Assembly: GCA_018970845.1 (NCBI GenBank)
Contig: JAGWVO010000036.1
Span: forward strand, 1 to 15,961
DNA length: 15,961 nt
From: Planctomycetota bacterium
GTDB taxonomy: Bacteria > Planctomycetota > Planctomycetia > Gemmatales > Gemmataceae
Direction of reading: 5' to 3'
Shown here: positions 1 to 6,706 of the stretch, in pieces
How positions within the stretch are numbered: the stretch's first letter is position 1
Layout: every line of letters begins with the position of its first letter
The notes under the pieces: model-generated
Databases searched by the model: none
What the model was told of the DNA's origin: nothing
What the model saw: the letters and a program-made list of their open reading frames with translations, nothing else
Position numbers and translations under genes: made by a program

Positions 1-663
1 GGCCAGCGACCTGTACATCTCCTTCACGCCGCGCATGGCGTAAAGGGCGGCGCCATCATCCCTGGGATTTCCAGCGAACGCCTTGGCGGTGATGTCGTTG
101 GCCAGCGATGTGAGGCCTGAGGCGATTTCCATCTGGCCCTTGAGGTCGAGCACGGCCTTGTTGTCCTTGGTCCGCGAACCGAGGCCGATACCCAATGCCG
201 GCAGGGCCCGCGATCCGTTGAGGCGGGCGTATTGCTCGGTGTTGCCGTCGAGCAGTTCCTTGGAACTCTTGAGAAGGCTCCTTTCGAAGGCCAGAAGGAG
301 GTCCGGCCCGTAGGGCATTTCAAATGCCTTGATCATGCCTTTTTCAAGGTCGCGGGTGACCTCATCGGCCAAGGTGAGCAGTTTTTCGGCGGTGGGATCC
401 TGCTTGGGAACCAGCCTGTTTCGGTAGGTGTTGCCGAAGACAACGAAACGGGTGTAACCCTCGACGGCGTCGCGGTGCTCCTTGTTGCCCTTCTCGTAAT
501 CCTTGGTTCCGGCCATCCATGGGCCCAGCATGCCGCGACCTTTCTGGTACTTGGCGTAGGCGGTCTTCAGGTCATCACCCTGAGCCAGGGCGGACGGAAG
601 GAAAACCGTGCCGACCAGGGCCGCCACGAGTAGGGAGGCGCCCGCAAAGTGCCGGGGAGACAT
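1..663 (-). CDS. Secreted protein of unknown function, 3' end cut by the window edge
   Basis: I do not recognise this family. The reading frame is open from an ATG at 663 to base 1, giving 221 codons with no stop, so the C-terminus lies outside the window. Residues 1-28 form a clear Sec signal peptide: a short basic start (MSPRH), a hydrophobic stretch (about 8-26) and an AxA-type site (ALA, 26-28) before QGDD. The mature part is soluble and mainly helical by composition, rich in Lys, Glu, Leu and Ala, with no membrane segment and no catalytic motif that I can name. Cysteines are absent from the visible part. It is probably exported across the inner membrane. The upstream TPR gene is on the same strand 136 bases away, with a hairpin between them, so co-transcription is uncertain. 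Confidence 0.75.
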   Translation of the reverse strand, partial: MSPRHFAGASLLVAALVGTVFLPSALAQGDDLKTAYAKYQKGRGMLGPWMAGTKDYEKGNKEHRDAVEGYTRFVVFGNTYRNRLVPKQDPTAEKLLTLADEVTRDLEKGMIKAFEMPYGPDLLLAFERSLLKSSKELLDGNTEQYARLNGSRALPALGIGLGSRTKDNKAVLDLKGQMEIASGLTSLANDITAKAFAGNPRDDGAALYAMRGVKEMYRSLA

Positions 664-723
664 GTATTGGCCCTCAAGGAAAGGGGAATGGCCCGATGTA
701 TTGGCAGTCCTGCCACTACTCTA

Positions 724-753
724 CCCGCTGCCGACGCATTCGCCAGCAGCGGG
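724..753 (-). terminator. Hairpin between the TPR gene and the secreted-protein gene
   Basis: A perfect 8-bp inverted repeat (CCCGCTGC at 724-731, GCAGCGGG at 746-753) with a 14-nt loop lies about 47 bases after the stop of the TPR gene. No T-run follows it on the minus strand, so it is at best a non-canonical terminator or a leader structure of the next gene. Confidence 0.3.
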
Positions 754-799
754 AACCCTTCCTCTGGCATAACGCTTTGGGCAAGCGAACCGTTGGCGA

Positions 800-1609
800 T
801 CAGCGCGTGAACAGGCGGTTCTGGCTTGAGATGTCCTGTCTCATGCGCGCCAACTCCATCCGCTCACCCTGGTCGAGGTCCTTGAGCGTCGGGTCGTCCA
901 AAACCCTGTCAAGCCACATCCGGGCCAGGTGCTCCTGTCCCAGCAGATGCCAGACCTGATGGAGGTACCAGGCGGGAAGGCTGGATTCGGTATCCTCATG
1001 CTGCGCCTTGAGAAGTTCCCCCGCGGCGCGGCAAAGGAGAGGTTCGGGGCGAACGCGATCCTCGGGCGCGGCAAGGCTTACCTGGCTGGCGAGCAGGAAA
1101 AGACCGATCCCTCGATGAAGGTGAGCCGCGCCGGGATTGTTCATCGCCAGGGCCAGTTCCATCAGCTTTCCATGGCAGTGGATTCGCCCCGCGGTGCCGG
1201 CATCCGTAGGGGGGAGGTCGGCGAGTGTGCGGCGGTATTGGGCTTCGGCAAGGGCGCCCTGACCCAGTCGGCACAGGAGATCGGCCAGGTGCTGGCGAAC
1301 CTGCACATGCGTCGGTTCCTTGTCGAGGTAACGACGCAGGTGATCGGCTGCCAGGTGATCCTCCTGCAAGTCCAGATGCGCCGCGGCAAGGCTCAGGTGC
1401 GCCCTGGTCAGCGACGGATCGGCCTTGAGGGCCTGATGGTACGCGATGATGGCCTGGCGGGGCCTGCCACCGCGCATGGCTTCCTGTCCGGACAGCCACT
1501 GTCTCATCGCCTGCGGCGATGTTGCGGAGGGAACCGCCGCGGGAGTTGCCATAGGCGACACGCCCAGCAACAACCCGGCCAGTCCCTCCAAAAGGAGGTT
1601 GCTTACCAC
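800..1609 (-). CDS. Tetratricopeptide (TPR) repeat protein
   Basis: A 269-residue protein with TPR-type helical repeats, which usually act as protein-protein interaction scaffolds. The clearest repeats run at about residues 34-66, 67-100 and 101-134, with the expected pattern of small and aromatic positions (for example AIIAYHQALKADP at 53-65 and AEAQYRRTLADLPP at 121-134). A weaker helical pair is at about 214-247. The start is a GTG, chosen because no ATG or other plausible start lies just upstream in frame and a GAGGGG ribosome site sits a few bases before it. Residues 4-29 are hydrophobic and Ala/Pro-rich, suggesting a signal peptide or membrane anchor, but the usual positive charge at the start is missing. 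No enzymatic domain is seen. It follows the sigma-factor gene by 109 bases, beyond a terminator, so it probably has its own transcript. The exact partner is unknown. Confidence 0.78.
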   Translation of the reverse strand: MVSNLLLEGLAGLLLGVSPMATPAAVPSATSPQAMRQWLSGQEAMRGGRPRQAIIAYHQALKADPSLTRAHLSLAAAHLDLQEDHLAADHLRRYLDKEPTHVQVRQHLADLLCRLGQGALAEAQYRRTLADLPPTDAGTAGRIHCHGKLMELALAMNNPGAAHLHRGIGLFLLASQVSLAAPEDRVRPEPLLCRAAGELLKAQHEDTESSLPAWYLHQVWHLLGQEHLARMWLDRVLDDPTLKDLDQGERMELARMRQDISSQNRLFTR

Positions 1610-1685
1610 GACACCCCTCGTGCGGGAGAAGGTGAAACGGTTCTGAGGTATGTATCGCCCGGGAGGGGGTGTCGGGTTGAGTCGG

Positions 1686-1716
1686 GGAAAAATAAGTGAA
1701 GTTGGAGGAAACTTCC
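1686..1716 (-). terminator. Rho-independent terminator of the sigma-factor gene
   Basis: Read on the minus strand, a 6-bp stem (GAAGTT/AACTTC, 1698-1715) with a 6-nt loop begins four bases after the sigma-factor stop and is followed within a few bases by the T-rich run TTATTTTT (1688-1695). The stem is short, but position and T-run fit an intrinsic terminator. Confidence 0.55.
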
Positions 1717-1718
1717 GA

Positions 1719-2555
1719 TCAGTCGACTTGCATGCTTTCGCGCAACTTGCCCAACGCCTCGCATTCGATCTGGCGGACCCGCTCCCGGGTCAGTCCCAGT
1801 TGTTCGCCGATTTCCTTGAGTGTGAGGGGTTGGTCGCCATCCACGCCAAATCGCAGCTTGAGAACGGTGGCTTCGCGCTTGTCCATCCTCTCAAGAAGAA
1901 CCATCACATGCTTGAGGCTGTCGGCCTCGACCATTTCGACATCGGGCGCCTTGGTGGCCGAATCCATCAGCATTTCGTCGAGCGACCAACCGGAATCGCC
2001 TTGGTCGGCCTGCGGCACGGTGTTGTACACCTTGATCGCCTTCTTGATGATCGCGAGTTTCTTGCGGGGAAGTTCCAGGGCCCGTCCCACTTCCTCCTGG
2101 GTGGGAGCGCGTCCCAGTTGTTCCTGAAGTTGCGCGCTCGCGCGGCGCCATTTGGCCAGGAGTTCGACCATGTAGGCGGGAACCCTGATGGTTTTCGCGG
2201 TGTTGACCAGCGCCCGCTTGATCGACTGCTTGATCCAGTAACTGGCGTAGGTGCTGAAGCGGGTGTTCATCGTGGGGTCGAAACCCTCAACGGCCCGCAA
2301 GAGTCCGAGGTTGCCTTCCTCGATGAGATCCTGAAGCGCCAAACCCTTGTTCGTGTAGCTGCGGGCGATGTTGACCACGAGGCGGAGGTTGGCCCGCACC
2401 ATCCGGTCGCGCGCCGCGCCATCGCCCTCGGCGATGCGGTAGGCGAGCATTTTTTCCTCATCCGCGGTGAGTAGCGCGGTTTCGTTGATTTCCCTGAGGT
2501 AAGTCTCGAGGGGAGATTGGACGGCGCTGGAGGAGGTTCGGCGGGGTCGCGTCAT
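1719..2555 (-). CDS. Sigma-70 family RNA polymerase sigma factor (RpoD/SigA type, no region 1.1)
   Basis: A 278-residue primary-type sigma factor that would direct core RNA polymerase to -10/-35 promoters. Region 1.2 is at about 14-48 (SPLETYLREIN at 14-24), regions 2.1-2.4 at about 50-120, including RMVRANLRLVV, DLIEEGNLGLL (77-87) and FSTYASYWIKQSIKRAL (100-116), region 3 at about 121-200, and region 4 at the end with helix-turn-helix LTLKEIGEQLGLTRERVRQI (244-263). Region 1.1 and the large non-conserved insert of long RpoD proteins are absent, so it resembles group 2 or short primary sigmas. I start at the ATG at 2555. An in-frame ATG 47 codons upstream would add a Pro/Arg-rich segment unlike any sigma region. 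The gene follows rpsA by 278 bases and is closed by a terminator right after its stop. Whether it is the housekeeping sigma or an alternative one cannot be decided from this window. Confidence 0.93.
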   Translation of the reverse strand: MTRPRRTSSSAVQSPLETYLREINETALLTADEEKMLAYRIAEGDGAARDRMVRANLRLVVNIARSYTNKGLALQDLIEEGNLGLLRAVEGFDPTMNTRFSTYASYWIKQSIKRALVNTAKTIRVPAYMVELLAKWRRASAQLQEQLGRAPTQEEVGRALELPRKKLAIIKKAIKVYNTVPQADQGDSGWSLDEMLMDSATKAPDVEMVEADSLKHVMVLLERMDKREATVLKLRFGVDGDQPLTLKEIGEQLGLTRERVRQIECEALGKLRESMQVD

Positions 2556-2583
2556 GTTGTTTTCCGGCTTTTGTCGCGCGGGC

Positions 2584-2633
2584 CAGCGGGTGCTGCAGGT
2601 CGGCCGTTCCGGCCGGGGCGGCGGGAAACCCGC
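2584..2633 (-). other. Three adjacent small hairpins in the sigma-factor leader
   Basis: Three perfect small inverted repeats follow one another in the untranslated region upstream of the sigma-factor ATG: CAGC/GCTG at 2584-2595 (4-nt loop), CGGCC/GGCCG at 2601-2615 (5-nt loop) and GCGGG/CCCGC at 2621-2633 (3-nt loop). In GC-rich DNA short hairpins occur by chance, but their compact tandem arrangement 29-78 bases before the start codon could form a structured leader. I see no convincing -35/-10 pair in this gap. Confidence 0.3.
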
Positions 2634-2736
2634 ATGGTTCCCACCGCGTACCTCATGACTATCGTCGCCTGCTTCTCCTCTCATCGACGAAAGCAAGGCC
2701 CGGTGGGGCCCACCTTCGAACCTTTCCCTGGTAGTA

Positions 2737-2772
2737 CTGACACGGCCGGCAGGATGGGCGCGACCGTGTCAG
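2737..2772 (-). terminator. Hairpin downstream of rpsA
   Basis: A perfect 9-bp inverted repeat (CTGACACGG at 2737-2745, CCGTGTCAG at 2764-2772) with an 18-nt loop begins 61 bases after the rpsA stop. No T-run follows on the minus strand (TACTACC), so it may be a non-canonical terminator or a 3' end stabiliser. Confidence 0.4.
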
Positions 2773-2833
2773 CCGTCACAACTGGCGTTCCCTGTCGTTC
2801 AACCAACGATACGGGAACCAAGTGTCCTCCGTG

Positions 2834-4669
2834 TCAGGACGGCGGAATCTCGATCAGGTTGCCGCCCGACCCGGTGCCGCCGCGAAGTTCGCGCGACTGG
2901 CGGGCCGGCGCCGCGGCCGGTGCCGCCGGGGTCGACGAGCCGCTGCCGCCGGCGTTCAGCGCCGCGGGAGCGGGAGGATTGGCCTCGTCTTCCTCGGCCG
3001 TCCAGCCCAGGCGCTTGCGGCTCAGGCCGATCTTGCGCTCGGGAACATCAACCCGGAGGATTTTCACCTCCATGTCGTCACCAACATTGACGAGCGACTC
3101 GGGGTTGTCGATTTTCTGGTCGGAAAGTTCCGAGATGTGGAGCAATCCCTCAAGCCCCGGTTCCAGTTCGATGAAGACGCCGAAATTGGTGATTTTCGTC
3201 ACCTTCCCGGTCTTCACCTCGCCGTTGCGGTAGCGGGCGGGAATATCGGTGTCCCACGGGTCGTTCTTCATTTGCTTGAGTCCCAGGGCGATCCGCTTGC
3301 GCTCCTGGTCGACATTGAGCACCACGCAGGTGACGGTGTCGCCCTTCTGAAGGACCTCGCTTGGATGGGTGACCTTCCGGACCCAACTCATGTCGCTGAC
3401 ATGAAGAAGCCCGTCGATGCCCTCCTCGATTTCCACGAAGGCGCCGTAGTTGGTGAGGTTGCGCACCACGCCGGTGACCACGGTGTCCTTGGGGTAACGC
3501 TCGGCGACCTTGTCCCAGGGATTGGACTGGACCTGCTTCATCCCCAGGGAGATCTCCTGCTTGTCCCGGTTGATGTTGAGGACCTGCACCTCAACCTGCT
3601 CCCCGACGCTCACAAGCTCGCTGGGATGGTTGATGCGCTTGGTCCAGCTCATCTCGCTGATGTGGACAAGGCCCTCGATGCCCGATTCGAGCTTCACGAA
3701 GGCGCCGTAGCTCATGACATTGACCACTTCGCCCATGTGCTTGGAGCCCACGGGATACTTGTCCTGGACGCTGCTCCAGGGGCTCGCGGTCTTTTGCTTG
3801 AGGCCCAGCGCGATCTTCTCCCGGTCGCGATCGACCGAAATGATGTAAACCTCGATCGGTTGGTCGATCCGCACGATCTCATGGGGGTTGCTGATGCGCC
3901 CCCAGGTCATGTCGGTGATGTGGAGGAGGCCGTCGATGCCCCCGAGGTCGACGAACGCGCCGAAGTCGGCGATGTTCTTGACGATTCCCTTGCGGACCTG
4001 GCCGGCGGCGATTTCCGACAGCAGGTTGCGCTTCATCTCCTCGCGCTGGTCTTCCAGGAGCTTGCGGCGGCTGACGACGATGTTGCGGCGGGGTTCGTCG
4101 ATCTTGAGGATCTTGCACTGGATGGTGCGGCCGATGTAGTCGCCAATGTCGGGCGGACGACGGATGTCGACCTGCGATGCCGGCAGGAACACATTCACGC
4201 CGATGTTGACGAGCAGGCCGCCCTTGATCTTCTTGGTGACGAGTCCGTCGACGACATCGCCTTCCTTGTGCTTCTGGATGATCGATTCCCATTCGCGCTG
4301 GCGGCGAGCCTTGCGGAAACTCAGCTGGATTGTTCCCGACTCATCCTCCACGGAATCCAGGAGCACCTGCACCTCGTCCCCGACCTTCGGGAAAACGGGG
4401 TTGTCGACGCCTTCCTCCCGCCACTCGTCGAGCGGGATCTCGCCTTCGCTCTTGTAGCCGATGTCAACGATCACCTTGTCGCCGACGATGTTGGCCACTC
4501 GGCCGTTGACCAGCTTGTTGGCGTCGAATGTCTGCTTCTCGTCGCGCAGCCAGTTCTCAATGTCGGCGGCCTCGCCCGCCTCGCTGTCCTGGCGGGCGAA
4601 GGCGCGGGCCATCTCAAGTTCGATGTCCTGGTCGGAAACAAGTTCACGGAGGAGGTTGCGATTGACCAT
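2834..4669 (-). CDS. rpsA: Ribosomal protein S1 with six S1 domains
   Basis: Small-subunit protein S1 (611 residues from this start), which binds mRNA and helps its loading on the 30S subunit. Six S1 (OB-fold) domains are visible at about residues 52-120, 137-203, 222-292, 308-379, 394-466 and 482-553. Domains 3-6 carry the canonical pattern GAFV-(D/K/E)-(I/L)-x-x-GI-(D/E)-GL-(L/V)-H-(I/V)-S, and domains 1-2 are the divergent ribosome-binding type. The count matches the six domains of E. coli S1 (557 residues). The extra length is a C-terminal tail (554-611) rich in Ala, Pro, Gly and Ser. I chose the ATG at 4669 (MVNRNLLREL). The frame also has an ATG at 4753 and a GTG at 4756, but both sit inside a 10-bp hairpin and would add a basic segment unlike S1. 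A promoter lies upstream, so the gene can be transcribed apart from the VWA gene before it. Confidence 0.93.
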   Translation of the reverse strand: MVNRNLLRELVSDQDIELEMARAFARQDSEAGEAADIENWLRDEKQTFDANKLVNGRVANIVGDKVIVDIGYKSEGEIPLDEWREEGVDNPVFPKVGDEVQVLLDSVEDESGTIQLSFRKARRQREWESIIQKHKEGDVVDGLVTKKIKGGLLVNIGVNVFLPASQVDIRRPPDIGDYIGRTIQCKILKIDEPRRNIVVSRRKLLEDQREEMKRNLLSEIAAGQVRKGIVKNIADFGAFVDLGGIDGLLHITDMTWGRISNPHEIVRIDQPIEVYIISVDRDREKIALGLKQKTASPWSSVQDKYPVGSKHMGEVVNVMSYGAFVKLESGIEGLVHISEMSWTKRINHPSELVSVGEQVEVQVLNINRDKQEISLGMKQVQSNPWDKVAERYPKDTVVTGVVRNLTNYGAFVEIEEGIDGLLHVSDMSWVRKVTHPSEVLQKGDTVTCVVLNVDQERKRIALGLKQMKNDPWDTDIPARYRNGEVKTGKVTKITNFGVFIELEPGLEGLLHISELSDQKIDNPESLVNVGDDMEVKILRVDVPERKIGLSRKRLGWTAEEDEANPPAPAALNAGGSGSSTPAAPAAAPARQSRELRGGTGSGGNLIEIPPS

Positions 4670-4739
4670 GAGGGGTTCCGGATCATCCCGGCGCTTCAGT
4701 CGTTTGACATCGCGCCGATCAAGGGGTTGGGCCGACACG

Positions 4740-4764
4740 GGCGTCCGGTACATCACCGGACGCC
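4740..4764 (-). promoter_or_regulatory. Perfect 10-bp hairpin in the rpsA leader
   Basis: GGCGTCCGGT (4740-4749) and ACCGGACGCC (4755-4764) form a perfect 10-bp stem with a 5-nt loop. It would lie about 19-43 nt after the predicted transcription start and some 70 nt before the rpsA ATG at 4669. An alternative in-frame ATG (4751-4753) falls in the loop. No T-run follows, so a terminator is unlikely. S1 is known to repress its own translation through leader structure in E. coli; a similar role here is inference only. Confidence 0.5.
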
Positions 4765-4788
4765 AAAGACTCGCGCGGCGGACTCCCG

Positions 4789-4817
4789 ATCATACCAAGG
4801 GATGGACGGAAAGCCAA
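4789..4817 (-). promoter_or_regulatory. Sigma-70-type promoter of rpsA
   Basis: On the minus strand TTGGCT (4817-4812) and TATGAT (4794-4789) are separated by exactly 17 bases. The -10 box matches consensus at 5 of 6 positions and the -35 box keeps the key TTG. The predicted start is near 4782, about 113 nt before the rpsA ATG. The -35 box begins 14 bases after the VWA gene stop, so rpsA would be uncoupled from that gene. Confidence 0.5.
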
Positions 4818-4831
4818 TCGGCACCGGTCTT

Positions 4832-6706
4832 TCAAAGGGCCATCAGCGTCTCGATGAGCACCCTGCCGATCCTGTCGGCGAACTGGTTTTCCGGCACATT
4901 GGCGATGTGGCGCGGGTAGTATTTCGAGACATGGTCGGTGCCGTTGCCCAGCCCGAGTCCCACGAGCGCCATCGCCGGATGGGAACTGATCGTGGAGACA
5001 GCCTGGCGCAGGTTGCGCTTGCAGTCACCCGGACCCGCCGGCTCACCGTCGCTGACGCATATCAGCAGGCGATGCGTGGCGGGAAAGGCCGAGAGTTGCT
5101 CGGCGGCGGCCAGCAGGCAGGGACCATCGTCATTGATTCCCGCGTTATTGTTTCCGCCGGGCCGGCAACCATTCGTTTCCGCGGGCATCCATGACAATTT
5201 GTCAATCAGTTCAGGCGTGAGAACGCCGCCTGGTTCGCAAAACGGGACCAACTTGTCCTGGAAGCCGTTGACGGCGAACGGAACCTTCAGCCTGTGAAGC
5301 ATTTCCACCAAAAGGACTGTTCCGGCAAAGGCGGCCTGGATCTTCCCGTTTGATGACATCGAACCGGAAAGGTCAACCAGCAGGCTCACGGCCAATTCGC
5401 GGCGGTTGGGAATGTTGCGTCGGCACCATAGGCGGTCATGGCGGCGCGGGTCCGCTTCGAACCGGATGACCTCGCGCATGTCGAGCCTGTGGCCGCTGGC
5501 GTGTCCCCTCTCCTCGCGAAGTCGCCTTCGAGGCGTGAGCACATCCTCGATGCCGCTCACCAAACGGCGGATCTGGGGTTCAAGTCGGCCGCGGGTGGAT
5601 TCGTAATTCTCCTTGCGGCCTTCTTGGTTTTTCATGGGCCTCGGTGGAGGGCAGACGCCCGCTCCCGAGGGGCGGCGGGCGGACGCGGGGCGAGGCTTGC
5701 CGTTGGCCCGTCGGGGGGAATCGCAGCCGCCCGTGCCCATTCCCTGGCCCGAGCAGCAGCCTTCCAGAAGGCGGAGGGCCAAGTCATGAAGCTGGCTGGA
5801 AACCGTCAACGAAGCATCGGGATCAGGGCAAAGACGCAGGCCCAATCCGATCGCCATTTGTCCCAGGGCCGGTCCGGCGTTGCCGTTGGCGGCGGCATGG
5901 GCCATGCGCAGGAGGTTGGGTTCCTTGTGCATCGCCTGGGCGAGGCGTGTCGTGTCGGCTTCCAGCAGTTCGTCGAACGCCGGGAGGATTTCCTGAAGGG
6001 CCAGTTGGATGGCGCGCATTTGGAACAGATGCACTTCCTGTTCCCGCGCCGTCATCACGGCGGGAACGGGATTGAGAAGCCGGGGCGCCACTTCCGTCAA
6101 GAATGGGCGTCCGGGGGATTCGGCCGGACCGCTGCCGCCGGTTCCGTGCCCCGGAAGGATTTCGCTGAAAGCCCTGCGCGCCTTGGCCGTCCGTTCAAGC
6201 GCGCCAGCGAGGCGGGCCGAGCGGATGGCAGGCATCCGTGATGTGTCCCAGCCCATGAGGGCCTCGGCGCAGTTTCGGAGCCCGAACACCATGTGTTCCG
6301 GTCCGTGCATGGCGCAGCGGATGAAGCCTTCCGCCGCCAAAAGGGCCTGAAACCACCGGCGTGTGCCGGGGTATCGCCCCTGAATCCAGTTATTAACGCG
6401 GGGATCCTCCAGGGCGTTGAAGAAGATCCTCAAAATCGGGACGGAACGATGCTCGAACCGGTACATGTTGTACCGGGAGATATGGAAGTGAGCGGTCTCG
6501 TGGGCCAGGATCGCGGCGCAGGGCAGCACACCCTTGCGGCGGAGGTCGTCAGCCCCGACGAGGATCACATTCCTGTCCGGGTCGTAGGCCCAGTTTTGGC
6601 CGGGAGACTCCTCGACGGTGATCCTGGCATCGTGGCAGAGCCCCGATGCCAGTCCGCGAAGAAGGTCGATGGGCGTGGCGCCTATGTGGTTTTTCAGATC
6701 ACTCAT
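4832..6706 (-). CDS. CobT-like VWA-domain protein with an N-terminal HExxH zincin-like motif
   Basis: A 624-residue protein with two recognisable ends. Near the N-terminus, LAHETAH (67-73) is an HExxH zinc motif, followed by NALEDPRVN (97-105), whose Glu100 could be the third ligand, as in gluzincin-like domains fused to VWA modules. The C-terminal 190 residues form a VWA domain: VDLSGSMS (444-451) gives the DxSxS MIDAS motif, and CVSDGEP (550-556) supplies the later Asp. The stretch from NDDG (525-528) to the end resembles the C-terminal VWA of cobaltochelatase subunit CobT. The middle (about 180-360) includes a Gly/Pro/Arg-rich linker (316-360). No signal peptide or membrane helix is seen, so it is probably cytosolic. 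The ATG overlaps the stop of the AAA+ gene (ATGA), implying translational coupling and a stable partnership, as in CobS/CobT or MoxR/VWA pairs. No cobalamin genes are nearby, so a chelatase role is unsupported. Peptidase activity is untested. Confidence 0.85.
   Translation of the reverse strand: MSDLKNHIGATPIDLLRGLASGLCHDARITVEESPGQNWAYDPDRNVILVGADDLRRKGVLPCAAILAHETAHFHISRYNMYRFEHRSVPILRIFFNALEDPRVNNWIQGRYPGTRRWFQALLAAEGFIRCAMHGPEHMVFGLRNCAEALMGWDTSRMPAIRSARLAGALERTAKARRAFSEILPGHGTGGSGPAESPGRPFLTEVAPRLLNPVPAVMTAREQEVHLFQMRAIQLALQEILPAFDELLEADTTRLAQAMHKEPNLLRMAHAAANGNAGPALGQMAIGLGLRLCPDPDASLTVSSQLHDLALRLLEGCCSGQGMGTGGCDSPRRANGKPRPASARRPSGAGVCPPPRPMKNQEGRKENYESTRGRLEPQIRRLVSGIEDVLTPRRRLREERGHASGHRLDMREVIRFEADPRRHDRLWCRRNIPNRRELAVSLLVDLSGSMSSNGKIQAAFAGTVLLVEMLHRLKVPFAVNGFQDKLVPFCEPGGVLTPELIDKLSWMPAETNGCRPGGNNNAGINDDGPCLLAAAEQLSAFPATHRLLICVSDGEPAGPGDCKRNLRQAVSTISSHPAMALVGLGLGNGTDHVSKYYPRHIANVPENQFADRIGRVLIETLMAL

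Noticed and set aside
2705..2740. tRNA-like T-arm (GGTTCGAAGG on the minus strand)
   Set aside because: The flanking bases do not pair into a T-stem, and no acceptor or anticodon stem can be drawn around it.
2822..5194. Plus-strand open frame of 790 codons
   Set aside because: It runs antisense to rpsA and into the VWA gene. Its composition (Val, Asp, His, Leu rich) mirrors the opposite coding strand, and no domain or ribosome site supports it.
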